64,000 bases of DNA from contig BROE01000010.1 of the NCBI GenBank assembly GCA_036571765.1, positions 7,927,673-7,991,672 of the forward strand. Direction: 5' to 3'. Position numbers and translations under genes: made by a program. The notes beneath the pieces are model-generated. The model ran no database searches. It worked only from the letters and a program-made list of their open reading frames with translations, and was not told the DNA's origin. Source of the DNA: Plecoglossus altivelis (lineage: Eukaryota; Chordata; Actinopteri; Osmeriformes; Plecoglossidae). Shown here in pieces: positions 37,012 to 53,536 of this stretch (the stretch's first letter is position 1; the number at the start of each line of letters is the position of its first letter).

Positions 37012-38293
37012 TCAGAGGATGACACATTTTCGCTTCTTGTTCCTGCCGCTCGGACTGTTTTTGTCCTTGTTCTCTGACATCTTCTTTTTTCGTACCTCAC
37101 GCATGAGATCAAAGAACACCTGTAACAGAAGGCAGGAGATGAATTAAACCATGTTAGGTCATTACTGTGGACGTCTCATCAAAAATGCAACGGCTGCACT
37201 ACATACTTAATCGGGACATGCCATCAACATTAGCTTTCTTTTATAATTAAGAACACTATTGGCTAATGGACAGTAACCTGAATTGGTCCATGACCGTGTA
37301 GCGTACCTTGTCCACATTGGCACGTGTCTTGGCAGAGGTCTCCACATAAGGGACCCCCCACTCCTGGGCCTTGGTGGTCGCTTCCTCTACGGTCACCTTC
37401 CTGCGATCCTCCAGGTCTGACTTGTTCCCCACCACCACCAGAGGAATCATGCCTTCCTCCTTCACACGGAGAATCTGCTCCCTGGACACATATACACACA
37501 CACACACACAAATAAACAAACATACAATTATTCCCAAAACTGCGGATCCCACTCAAACAAAGCAAAGGTTTCCCATATAAACAGCAACACATAGCAACAC
37601 AAACCTGGGTCAGGGATAACATTTTGACATTGCAACAGTATTTACAATTGCAACATCTTTGTCATCAGAAAGTACAAAGAGGTGTGAAGAGGACCATGGT
37701 GGAGTAAAAGCCTGCATGAATGAAAGTGAAATCACTGACCTGAATTCGGAAGTGGCAGTGAAGGACTCGTGCTCTGTGATGGAGAACACCAGCAGGAAGC
37801 CCTCTCCGCTGCGGAAGTAGTTATCTCTGATAGCAGCATAATCCTCCTGGCCCGCTGTGTCCAGGATGTCTATCTGGACCTCTTCCCCATCCAGAACCAC
37901 CTTCTTCCTGTAGCTGTCTGCTTTGGTGGGCTCATAGTCCTCCACAAACTAGTAGGGGGGGGAGGAGGAGGAGACAATCACTCAATGGTCACAATGTCAC
38001 AGGTAGATGCTATAATGTACCGTGGTGGCATCACAGTAGAACTTCAAACAGCCTGATAGTCCAAAGTTATGAGAACTAGCAGGGTTGACCAAAATAGAAG
38101 CCTGCATTTCCTACATTCTTAGACAAGGCTAAGCACGTGTTGGCACTTAACTTCAGCAGTTGGTTTGTTATCGTCTCACCTCATCATACATGAACTGTAG
38201 CGTGAGGGCAGACTTGCCCACTCCCCCACTGCCAACCATGATGACCTTGTGTAGAACCAAGGAGCTCTGGTTTTTACTCTTGTTGGCTGCCAT
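37012..38293 (-). CDS. ralb: RalB small GTPase, 201 aa
   Basis: Ral GTPases act downstream of Ras through RalGDS-type exchange factors. They bind exocyst subunits (SEC5, EXO84) and RalBP1 to control vesicle delivery, filopodia and survival signalling. Four coding exons join in frame: 38293-38180, 37948-37740, 37481-37307, 37119-37012 (stop TGA 37014-37012). Seen: P-loop GSGGVGKSA, Ral effector loop [11 protein letters not shown], switch [27 protein letters not shown] and [22 protein letters not shown] marks it as RalB and not RalA (ITEMESFAAT). Human RalB is 206 residues; this one is shorter in the lysine-rich tail and ends KKRKCVIL, without the double Cys usual for Ral. The start ATG is preceded by an acceptor (CTCCAG, exon edge 38320), so a noncoding 5' exon exists. 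Confidence 0.96.
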
Positions 38294-39003
38294 CCCTTCA
38301 CTCAACACCAACCCACAGGACTGGAGAAGTACAAGCGCAAAACCACACGTTAAAGGCTAGCATGCATTTAGCTACCCTCCAAGGACAAAACGATGTGGGT
38401 ATGATAACAGTGTTGAATACACAGTATGCTTGCACTGTAAGCACATGTACTGAACAAAATAAAGGACATATTCTGGCGGCCTTACAGAGAGGACGTTTTA
38501 ACAACACGATGATGTCATACAGTAGCAGTTATACAATATATAGGCTACATTAGATTTGGATGAGTCGAAATGGTACAAGCTCTATGCTGAGGTCCCAAAA
38601 AGAGGAACACTGAAAGCCAGGCAAAGTTTCAAACTAAAGAAACGATCTTATATTTTAACTCTCTAAATCGTGACGTATACTAGAGGGTTGTCTTGCAATC
38701 TAGGATACAAAAGCCCCCAATCTCAAAGCAAAAACTTAATACTGGTTTATTGATTTAATAGAAAATGTACTTTCTTCCTGCTTTTTTCTGTACCCGCCTC
38801 TGTACGTCAACGTGCATACCGGATTTTGATTGGGCCTATGCAAATTGCAGCACTACAACCCCTATTTAGTTGGCTTTTGGGCTGTCAATCAAGAACTCAT
38901 GAGCGGTATGTTTAACAGAGATAAAAACGATAGTAGCGATCAAAATATCCCACGACAAACAAGCGATAACGTTGCGCACAAGAACACTTCATGCTAGTTA
39001 TTA

Positions 39004-39200
39004 GCTCACCTCGTAACGAGTTTGCCTTTTGTTGATAAATCTGACATAAAATAAAACGCTGAAGTTTCAACAAGTGAGGTTTTAACTTTCACTGCTTCAC
39101 CCACCCTTCTACCGAAGAATAGAGGTTTACGAAGTCCAAAACCTAGCTTGGCCGGATGGGACGTCGAGGAAAAAAACAGGATATGATGTAGTCTATTTTT
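39004..39200 (-). promoter_or_regulatory. ralb: candidate ralb noncoding exon 1 and promoter
   Basis: A minus-strand donor ACGAG|GTGAGC (donor 39009-39004) lies about 0.7 kb upstream of the ralb start exon and would end a noncoding first exon at 39010. No TATA box is evident. Inside the proposed intron, an octamer ATGCAAAT lies at 38838-38845 beside an inverted CCAAT box. The exon 5' end is not defined. Confidence 0.35.
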
Positions 39201-40348
39201 TGTTGTACGTATCGATCTTATTTGCACAATTTGTCTATGAATTTCTCTTTATAATACATTTTAAATTGTGGTAAAAATGAGGTAATTCTTTTAATTTGCT
39301 TTCTATTTGTATTGTATATGTGTATGTTCAACTACCGTCTTTCACGAAATAATTAAAATAGCTGAACTAACCAAATGTCTTGTGAAATCATATTAATAAC
39401 ATTCCATAGGTTACTATCGCTCTACCCACATAGGCCTTTGACTCAATTATATCCGCTATAGGTTTTTTGTAAAATTGTATATTTAGTCTTGAATATCATT
39501 TAATAACTTAGTAGCTTTATAGGTGGGTGGCATGAAATTGTTGCATTATCATTAGATTGTTTTGTCAAGGCACAGAAGTGTGGTCTGTTGCAACAAATGT
39601 TATGATGCACGTATCAGCAGTTCATCAAATGGACTGCATCACCGATAATTGTTTGTGCGTGAAATTATTTCGTGACACCTGACTGAAACTTTAAACAAAT
39701 GCAACTTTGTGGGGGCTAGTCTGTACGGAGCCAAACAGTCAGGCAAATACTGTATAGATATTGGACCGAATAATAGATAGTAAAAACTTTGCAGTTGCAA
39801 AGTTTAGAAGAAGGGTGGCAGTATTTCATAACTTTCCATTCCAATCTCCGCGAATGATGTTTTAAGTATACTCTTCAGTTTTAATATAGAATGCTGGCAT
39901 CGATGCTGGAAAGCCTGCAAATACCAAACCCAAAAGCCATTAGTTATTTTGTTAAAGTAGACACAAATATATAGCCTATATAAAGTTTGTTTGTTAATGA
40001 TCAACGCCTGAACATATAGATAAGCTTAGCCTGCGTTCTCCATGGAATTATGATTTACAGCAAGATTTTATTTAGAAAACCGTTATATCAATGTAATGTT
40101 TTTACCTCAAAATATGCAAGACTCCGTTTTCAACAAAAAACACGTTGATATCCTAAATGCCGTGCCATCTTGAAATGCACAAAGAATGTAAACTCGATGA
40201 TTCTTCTTTTCTATGTTTTTCCACACGTTGTTATAGACTTTGCCGATTTGTGCTTCATCCTATTCATTTTCCCAGATGGGAGATGGTATTCTTTACTTCT
40301 AAATAGCCTATAATCTCCTTCATGCGAAGCCTACGAGAGGTCTAGTTG
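39201..40348. other. ralb-inhbb divergent intergenic DNA
   Basis: AT-rich sequence between two divergently transcribed genes. No coding exon or repeat of note is supported. Confidence 0.4.
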
Positions 40349-40387
40349 GTGGGACGTCCCACGTGGTTTCAACTTCTTGTATAAAAA
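40349..40387 (+). promoter_or_regulatory. inhbb: inhbb core promoter: TATA box with upstream palindrome and E-box
   Basis: TATAAAAA at 40380-40387 is a good TATA box, predicting a start near 40410 and a 5' UTR of about 0.84 kb. Fourteen bases upstream are two overlapping perfect palindromes. GTGGGACGTCCCAC (40349-40362) has a central ACGT core like CREB/ATF sites. CCACGTGG (40359-40366) is an E-box. The box assignment comes from consensus only. Confidence 0.55.
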
Positions 40388-40409
40388 GTTTCAGTGTAGG
40401 GGCTCCAAG

Positions 40410-41246
40410 TCGAGATGACATGGTACAGGTCCGTCTGATCATCACACCTCTTTGCGCTGAAGCACGGGGCATTTTGACATTGGAAATAAGATCACTTGAG
40501 TCGTATATTTAAGAGGAGCCATTATCAAACTCTAAAGGACGCAGGCTAGAATAAGGCAGATAGAACTAAATGACAGCCTGGAGGCTGCGAATTCCGATAT
40601 TAAATATTCGATCAACCATCCTGCTTTTTCCCTTATATGGAATATCCTGACTTTTGCTCATCAGCCATGGGTGCTTTCCTATTCGTTTAGTTTGACCTCG
40701 TCATTTTGCTTCTAGATGTTGTTGAATATAGTCTGCAGTTCAATGAAACCATGGCATGATGTGCCAGGTATTGAACTAAAAGGTATTTGAGTGAAATATA
40801 GCTTACAGTGTGATGATTGAGCTGAGTTAGGCATATTTCAAAGCCTGAAGTGTATGTAGACTGGTGCAGCCAGTCACTCTGGCACTCAGACAAGCAAAAC
40901 GGAATTGACTCCTTATGCGCCTCTGAAGTCATCGGAGTGACAGATATTGAGAATGACCAAAGACGAGATGAACGGATTTCTTCATACGAGTGGCTGCGAA
41001 AGGAATTATAATTTTTAATTCCTTCATAATGAGTCCTAATTGAAATATATTATCACACGCATGGAGGACAAGCAAGCAACTGTGACATTTATAGATTGAC
41101 TGGATATTACAACTTTGGCTTTTCATATCGAGTGTTAAAATATTCTGGACCGAAGTTGAAAACTTTGAAAGGACTCTATATATCTTACCTTGATAGTTAA
41201 AATAATTATTCCGCGCCGTGCTTTCAAAATTATTGTAGTAAAGAAA
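40410..41246 (+). other. inhbb: inhbb 5' UTR (inferred)
   Basis: Region between the inferred start site and the start codon. The in-frame open extension upstream of ATG 41247 begins with TTG at 41190 and is not taken as coding. I see no clear splice sites inside, so the 5' UTR may be unspliced. Confidence 0.4.
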
Positions 41247-45442
<4,196 letters not shown>

Positions 45443-46985
45443 GCCTCTATTATAAGTGGACTTAGTGACCTTTGTAAACAGAAAAAAAAACAATATTACA
45501 AAATAATTATAGAAACAAAGTAATATTTATGGACTATTATAAGCATACGCACATGCACACACAACCTCATTCACACATATCTACACACTCACATACGTCT
45601 GCACAAACACCTGTATATATATTTATGTTTGTTAATTTTCTCGGGTAGAAAGCCTTTATTATTTCTACCATTGTGTAATTCAATCCCATTTTGTAAAAAC
45701 ATGTTTGCAAAAGTCATTTTGGTTTCTGTTTCAAAGGGATTTGAACAAAATGGTTCCAAGGTTGCTGTTTCTATTACAGAAATGGAAAGTTCTCCACTCC
45801 GAGGAAAAGTGGATAAAGAAGGTTTAATGGAGAGCTTATATTCCAAACATTTCACGAACGTATCTCTACAAAGCCCTAGTGAAAGCACTGAAGCCTCACC
45901 TCCTGTACAACATCACAACATCAGCACTTCCAACTTCCAACCACAAATACACCTTGGTGACTGCAACAACACACTCAGCCATTATTACCAACAAAATACA
46001 GTTTCAGAATTACGCCTCTAGACATACAGAAAACGGAATTGCAGGTGAATTCATTTGAAGAATTAGTCTCCGTACCAGAAAGCGATTGGGACAAATTTCC
46101 ATCAGCATCTGCTAAAGCTGCCACCAAAACATGAGTGAGCCTCCCTAAGCTGAGCATGCATGTCTCCACGCCCCTACATCCTGCTCTCATTCGCTTCACT
46201 TCTGATATCTTCTACAGGTCGAACACTATCGTATCTTCACTCCTCTCGTTTCAGTCAGCAAAGTCAAAACTTGCCATATTGCTCAGTTTAGTCATGGTGC
46301 AGCTTAGCACTTCCTAATGCACATTCGATAGCACTTGCAGATTGAAATGCCTTTAAAGAGTGGTGCACCTACCCTTGCTCACAATCCTGTTTTAAAATAA
46401 GTGCCGCATGAGCTATGCAATGTATAGTATTGACCCACACCAGACAAACTGAACTTTAGTTCTAGTTATAAACTATTACCAATACTTGAAATGTAATCTT
46501 CTGCTTATTCTTCAAAGCAAAGGATTGTTACAATTTTTGCACTGAAAAGTTGCGTGATTAGTAAAAACAAACTGCCATTGAAAAGTTATTTTTATAGATG
46601 CAAATTGAGTGCTGTTCAAATGTATTATACCTAATCATGGAACCAAAGAGGCCAAGATTTTGAGCTATTGTAAGATGGCGATGCCATCATATTATTTTGT
46701 AAATTACTTGTGACCATATAAGAGGCCTAAACACTGTATCAGGGTACAATATTATGGATTCCATATTCAGATCAATCTCTTTTCTATTTTGTACCTATAG
46801 ACAAATGGAATATTTCATATTTTTTCATCAACTTATAGTACACCTAGGTTTTCTAGTTCTTGTTTCAGAATCATTTAGAATCAAATACATGACTCTATGT
46901 ACAGCTGATGTAAGATATGAATATGCTTTTAAAATATTTTGTTCTTTGTAACTGTTGAGAAATAAATTTCTTATTCTCCATTATC
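45443..46985 (+). other. inhbb: inhbb 3' UTR with poly(A) signal
   Basis: About 1.5 kb of AT-rich sequence after the stop codon, ending with AATAAA at 46961-46966. Several ATTTA pentamers occur (for example near 45525 and 45620), as in short-lived messages for growth factors. Confidence 0.6.
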
Positions 46986-47647
46986 TAATTCCCTTCCGGT
47001 TTTAGTTTTGGGAAAGGTACTGCTCAGGAGTTAGAAAAGCACATTCTACATAGGAAAAGAAATGAAACATTGAGAGAGAAATCCAATGAACCTTAATAGT
47101 TTGACAGGCTCTCCAGCTGTCCTTCAGCTGGTAAACAGGTGATTATTCAGCCCCACAGAGTCTTAAGCAGGGCTAATTAGGGCAGAGTGAACCCTGGCAA
47201 GGCTTCAGGGGTCAAGTGGCACGTCCCAGGTCACACTCTCAGTGATTGGGAAACTGAAGCAATTATCTACAGCCTGCACAGCATTAGCAGATAACATCAG
47301 ATTAGGTTTCTCTGCAGGCCTTGTTTGTTTAGAAACTGCCTTGTCGTTTAAGACCACATCAGCGAGTGTCAATGTGAGTGTGAAGAAAAGAACTCCCGCA
47401 TCACACAGGCAAGGCAGGACTGAACAGCACAGCCTAGGAACATACCAATACACAACTGAGCCATCAAATACAGGAGACATGTCTCCAACATTCATCACCG
47501 CTATAATTGCTTTAAATGTATCCATTAGTGTCTGCCAAGGCAATGAAAATGTGTTTGTCAGCTGTGTGAAATGATATGCTTTAGAGAAAAACAGTCCATT
47601 CTAATCTGGCAGTGAAGGAATGAGTCAACACTATCATCTGGTGTTAG

Positions 47648-47720
47648 GGAGGAATGAGAGAAAGAGAGAGAAAGAGAGAAAGAGGGAGAGAGGGGGAGAG
47701 AGAGAGAGAGAGACAGAGAG
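47648..47720. repeat. (GA)n purine microsatellite
   Basis: Imperfect AGAGAG repeat downstream of inhbb. Confidence 0.85.
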
Positions 47721-48420
47721 GGAGGGTGGGTGGAGGCTGGTTGAGAGGAATAGATGGGTGGAGATTTCCTGAGTTCCTGGCAGTAAGTAGTTGTTAGTGT
47801 TGTGAGCAGCAGGTCCAAGGCCTGTGGAGTGTGCCCAGGTGACAGACGGAGCTGTTTTATCACGTACGGGAACACAAGAAGAAGACCCACCTCAGCTCCA
47901 GGAATGTTAATGACACAACAGAACCCCGGGGGCCACAGTGATCTTAACGCAATTGAACATCATGTTACAGACGCAGGCAGACTGACAGTTTAGTGTTTTG
48001 ACAGCCTGATCAAGCGTGAATCACATGGTAAACCCAACTTAAACCCAAGTGATATTTAATGTTGATTTATGAAGAGTAATTCCCCAAATCCAATTTTTGG
48101 CTTGAGAAGTTCACAAATTCACAGAGCTGAAGAAATAACATTGTGGCCTAAAGGGAAATTCTTGAACAAGAATTCTTGCATTTTACGTTTGACAAAGATA
48201 AACTTTCCTTTTAAAGGCATTTGACCACTATTCTAGAGAGCTTGATAAGTGTGCAATCCAGGGATTCTGACAGCTCAGTCATCTGTTGCATATGGCATCC
48301 TTCTTATGATATCATCAGAAAAGTACCAACATTTTAAAGGAACTAATGAACAAGTTTGGACATATGGATCCAAAGACAACACAGCCAAAATCCAGAAAAA
48401 CATCCAACCCCCATCCGACC

Positions 48421-48717
48421 AGCAACACCCTCATCTGACCAGCAACACCCTCGTCTGACCAGCAACACCCTCGTCTGACCAGCAACACCTCCTGACCAGC
48501 AACACCCTCATCTGACCAGCAACACCCTCGTCTGACCAGCAACACCCTCGTCTGACCAGCAACACCCTCGTCTGACCAGCAACACCCTCATCTGACCAGC
48601 AACACCCTCATCTGACCAGCAACACCCTCGTCTGACCAGCAACACCCACGTCTAACCAGCAACACCCTCGTCTGACCAGCAACACCCTCGTCTGACCAGC
48701 AACACCCACGTCTGACC
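48421..48717. repeat. 20-bp minisatellite, about 15 copies
   Basis: Tandem copies of the unit AGCAACACCCTCGTCTGACC. The G/A change in CTCGTCT/CTCATCT alternates between copies, a CACG variant appears at the right end, and one copy (48481-48497) is 17 bases long. Confidence 0.95.
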
Positions 48718-50191
48718 ACAGTCACTCTGTCTGGCCTGGAGAACTTCTAGCTACTTTAAATGGGATTGATTGGAAGGTACAAAAAGCAATCGCCTTTCTG
48801 TCAACTGAAGTGGTTTGCCTGAGTGACAAGCCTGTGCTATTGAAAGCCACAAAAAAGTATTTCTGTCTGCGTCCATATAAGACAAGGGTCTCCTGATGAA
48901 GGAGGTGTATGGAGGGACCAGAAGTAGAGAGCAACAATAGCAGAGTCACTACTTGACAGAGAGGGACATTCCAAACAAGATGCCCAGATATGCTGTTCAA
49001 CCCAAACTTCAGAGCTAACCTATAGAACACATGTCCCTACTCCCATCGTCATTTCTGCACTTCATTTGACACCAAAGCACTTCCACTTCCCGGCTTTTGA
49101 CAAAAAAACATGGTGGTTAAACAACAACACTGATGCGGTGAGTAATAGTTTTCATGATCGTTTTTTCAAGCTCCAATATACACAATGGAAAGCACAAAGT
49201 AAATACCAGTAACATTTCATGCGGTAATTTTATTGAGCCAAAACAAGTAAACAATATAACAAATTACCCGTCCAAAATCCCAGTGCAGCACTTTGACACA
49301 TCTTAAAAAGGTAGAGCCGAACCTAGAGGCAGACAAGCTTGTTTAAAAGGGCGTCACCACGTTCTGGTTCTTGTTCTGAAGAGTTTATTGAGCAGAATGA
49401 CAGGAATGTTCCACTTGAGTTATCATAATATGTACATCTCCAGACATTTTCATCCCTGACATCAACAAACCACTATTGCTCAAAACCCAACAAAATTTCC
49501 AAACCAAGCAAACTTCCCCTTTTCATGAGTTTCATCGTTCAAAAATGATACCAGCTAATAACTGTTAAAATAACTCAGATGATGTGATCTTCTCAACCAC
49601 AGGAACGATTTCATTGAGGCCACTCACAATGGAACATTTCTTAGTTATGGTGTCATCACAACCACAACACATTACCGACTTAGCCCTAAGGGATACCGTG
49701 TTGGTACTGACTACCATACAAAGTGGCTTTGATAAAAACCACACATAACGTACTCTGGGGATTCATGTTTGATGATGGCGTTGTTATTCATAGCTTCTCT
49801 CCATCATCCCTCCTTGTTCTGGTCAGGCAACATCGACGGCATCAACATGGCTCTCCAGTCAGACTCCAGACATTCATTCCACTTGATTGCGACCCAGGTC
49901 TCCGGACAAGGAACGCCAGCCAGCCCAGCCATGCCTCTCAGCTAGCCCCCTACAAACACTCAGCTGGGGGATGCTTGTGGAGGACTTTGGTACGATAAGG
50001 ACAGGATGAGTCATGGCTACGATGTCTTCACCCGCTGAAAATAACTTGAGAGTCCAGAACCACAACAGCCCCCGCTAGCACACGCCTGCAAAGAGCATGT
50101 GTGCTGGTTATATCAACGTCAGTAAAAGTCACCGTCTTTTAGAGTATCCTGAGAACGGACTTTTAAGGCAAATTCAGTCCAGCACCATAGA

Positions 50192-50694
50192 GTCAATCAT
50201 AATTACAATACGAATCGTAATTAGATTACAATCATAATCATAATTAGAAAGCTAATAACGATCCAAAAGATGTTTAGTGATACTTGGGGAGACAAATCTG
50301 GTGGAGTCAGGTACTTATACCACCAGCTAATACCAAATGAGTGTGCAGACTGTACCATGCCTGGACCCATCATGAAATAAATATGAATAAGGTATGAATA
50401 AGGTAACTGAATAGAACAGCCGACTCCAGAGGCTTTAGGCATGTCCTTTTCCTTTCAGAACAAGTTGGGTACATTGTGCGGCTAAATGGTCCAGATGGTG
50501 CGCTGCTACTGTTGGACCACTGAGGCCAACTGACCCACACTGGGCTGCCGTTGAATGGCAGAACTGCATCTTCCTCTCATGAATATTCATACAGGACGCT
50601 TGTTGGGAGTGAAGATTGCCTCGACTCATTAGAATATTCATATTGCTCAGACCTCATGAGAATGACGTCTACGTTCAGCTAATAAATATTCATG
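50192..50694. promoter_or_regulatory. candidate distal enhancer with homeodomain and POU-type motifs
   Basis: 50192-50257 packs several TAATTA-like homeodomain sites (ATAATTAC, GTAATTAG, ATAATTAG). About 320 bases on, AATATTCAT occurs three times at 50-52 base spacing (50579, 50631 and 50681), the first as a perfect 12-base palindrome. This is motif evidence only. Confidence 0.3.
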
Positions 50695-53115
50695 TGAACC
50701 GTCCAAAGATTTGGGAGGAACAGTACAGTGAACATCTTCTCCCCAAGCCGATCAACACCCTTAATAATGAGAGCCATTCAAATGTGGATAGAAGCAGGCA
50801 TTGTTTTTGCCTGATTAAAGCACATGCTTATCCTCTTTTCTAGGTCACAAAGAAGCATACCAAGAACGTGGTCACAAGGTTGGGGCTGACAAGTTGCTGG
50901 TTGACAAAACATGAATAGGAAAATTGTCGCTCAGATTATCTCAGTTTGGTGAACCACAGGAGAAGTCCATTAAACCATAATGTAGCATGATTTGGTATAA
51001 CTGACCAAATTCTGTTCAGCACTTTGTCCAATGGTTCTCTCAGAAGTTACTGTTGTCAAACGCACTACACAAGATAAACTAGGCCAGAATATGTTAAGGA
51101 GACGCAAAGGGCCACACTTTCCACAGTAACTGTTAATTAGCCGTTGTTGCACATAAAAAAAGGTTTAGTCTAAATAATTTACAATGATTGAAAGGGAAGA
51201 AAAGCTGCAATAACCAGTGCTAACATTAAACTCATCCAAAAAATCAGGTCACACGCCTCCAGGCAAACATTATTATTATTTGGTAGCTCTTACAGTATGA
51301 GTGTTGAATCTGTCATGGTTCTTGAGAGCACTCCTCAACATTTTAATTTATTACCTTCCCCTGAACAGGGTGGTGGGGGGCGGGTAGGAACAGTGTATTC
51401 ACAGCCATGAGGTTGAACAGGTCTCTACGTGTTTCTAGACTAAGCAGCGCTAAGGGTTAAAGTTTCAGAAAACTGCCTTTTTTTCTCTTCCCGATTTGCT
51501 CTTTTTCTAGGGTGCGAGGGTCCCTGTGCTGCTACTGGCTGCAGAGGCATCTGCGTCTCTAGGGCACATACTTCTGGGACACATATTCACTGAGTCTCAT
51601 TAGTTCCAGAGATTTGAGGCCCTCAGGGTGCTCCTATGCACATGTGTGGAGAGCTTGGTTCCCATTGTACGCCCCAGCCTGATTGAGCTGCTGATTGCCT
51701 TAACATTAAGGGGTTGCAATTCCTATGTCATGCAGAGCCATGCCTAGTGCCATGCATAATATATGGGTGGTGCTGGGAAGGGAACTCAAACATGCACACA
51801 CACAACTAATGTCAGTGGGAAAGACCTTAAGTCCTCTAACACCTGAAGGATTTGATGATTGATACTGGTTTGTTAATGACAAAAAAACATATAGCAGCTA
51901 ACCCTATGCTACTTCCCATGTGTTTACTACACTATGGATCAACAAAAGACTGCCCTGCTTTTTAGAGGTCAAAGCCTCACAGTTCACTAATCTCTTGGTA
52001 TGAATGACTTCATCAGCTGAGAAGGCAGACTCCAAAAGACTGTACTTTGTCTACAGTATAATTAAGAGGCTTAGATAAACTTGTGAGTGGGAATTCAAAA
52101 TGTTATTGTCAACTCAAGTGATTTCATTTTGTAATATTGTGAAGCATACTTACTATATAAGGTCAGGTCAAATCAAATACAATTTTAGCTATATGACGCT
52201 TCACATAAACTGTGTCACAGAGCGGGCATGCCCATGTAATAGCAACCAAACCAACCTAAACCCATGAAAAACTCCCAGGGCAACTGAAGCCATCTTAGAA
52301 GGGACAATCAGTGAAGGATCCCCTTTGCCAGAGACAGTAGGTGACACAGAGAAGTGCGAACAAAGGCTGGATACAATTACGCTTTAAAAATAGAGATAAA
52401 AGTAAAGAACACGTGAGTGTGGATCGTGAAAATACAGACACAGAACTGAGCAGGATGAAGCCACCTCTCTGTCCGTAGCACCCACACTGGGTGCGTGGGG
52501 AAATCATCACAGAAATGAATTCTCCTGCTGGAGGGTTGTGTAAAAAAAATGAGTCACTGTCTTCTCGTTTGCGAGGCTTGAAATAATCGCACCGCAATCC
52601 TTGTGATCATCCTCTGGCGCGAAGCTGTTTTATGTTATATGTGTTTGCATGGATAATTGCTCTCTCAAAGGTGGCCAGACACGTCTCAGACAACATATCA
52701 CTAATATAACCTCCATTGTTTTGCTCCCTTCTAATTGCTGTTTGACTCAGTAATTGCACGTGATAACATGTGCGAAATAAAGAGAGCTACACTCCATTCT
52801 CCAGCAGAGATGGCAACCATTCAAGAAGCCCGCTAGTTGAGGAGTCGCTGCTAATCTGTTCCAATTCACGATTCATTACTGGTTTCAAAACCCAGCTCAA
52901 TGAATGACATCACTCTCAGTTTGTGTTCATACAAACCTTGGCCAGGCTGAGATCTCAGTTGAGGGAACTTGAACAAATATTGGCAGGGGCCTGAGAAACG
53001 AAGGCTGCCTCTGTCTCTGGGGAGAGACAGGGCTGCTCACTCGCTCCCCCACACTTTCGTAATTGAGATGGTTTTACTATTTAGACTGATCAGCACTGAG
53101 GCCTAATAAATGGCA

Positions 53116-53164
53116 AATGTGTGTGTGTGTGTGTGTGTGTGCATGTGGCATGTGCATGTGTGTG
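53116..53164. repeat. (GT)n microsatellite
   Basis: GT repeat followed by a GTGCATGTG variant. Confidence 0.8.
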
Positions 53165-53465
53165 AGAGACAGTGTTTGTTTTTCAGGGGGCCTGATAAGA
53201 ATCATGTGGCCTGTTTCTGGTGTGTCTCCAGGAACACAATTGAGAGATTTGTAGGGGGCCCCGGGGGCCCCTGGCCCCCCATGGGGCCAGAACAGAGTGG
53301 CTGCAGTCAGTGTGCTCGACAGGCAGGGTTCTAGCACACTGAGCCACTGTCTTTCCCTCAGGCTCCGTCTATCATTCTCAGCTCAGCACAGCCAAACACT
53401 GTCCAACACTGTCCATCACAGTCCTGCTTCCAAACCAGCATGTAGGATGGGAGCTTTCATACCCA

Positions 53466-53536
53466 GAGATAGAGAGAGAGAGAGACAGAGAGAGACAGAG
53501 AGACAGAGAGAGGGGAGAGAGTGAGTAAGAGAGAGA
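53466..53536. repeat. (GA)n microsatellite
   Basis: AGAGAG repeat with regular AGAC interruptions. Confidence 0.8.

Larger units (their letters stand above)
46990..50190. other. inhbb downstream flank
   Basis: Apart from the GA repeat and the 20-bp minisatellite I see no gene. The stretch around 49220-50100 has a minus-strand AATAAA near its left end and could be the 3' end of an unrecognised minus-strand transcript, but no coding exon supports that. Confidence 0.3.

Noticed and set aside
41190..41246. N-terminal extension of the inhbb frame
   Set aside because: It begins at TTG, has no ATG, and would bury the signal peptide that starts at ATG 41247.
48315..48545. Minus-strand open frame with repeated CCWSDEGVAGQ
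   Set aside because: It is the translation of the 20-bp minisatellite. The repeat has a 17-base copy and ordinary flanks, with no sign of a gene.
48421..48717. CRISPR-like array
   Set aside because: Units are contiguous with no spacers, and the window is vertebrate DNA.
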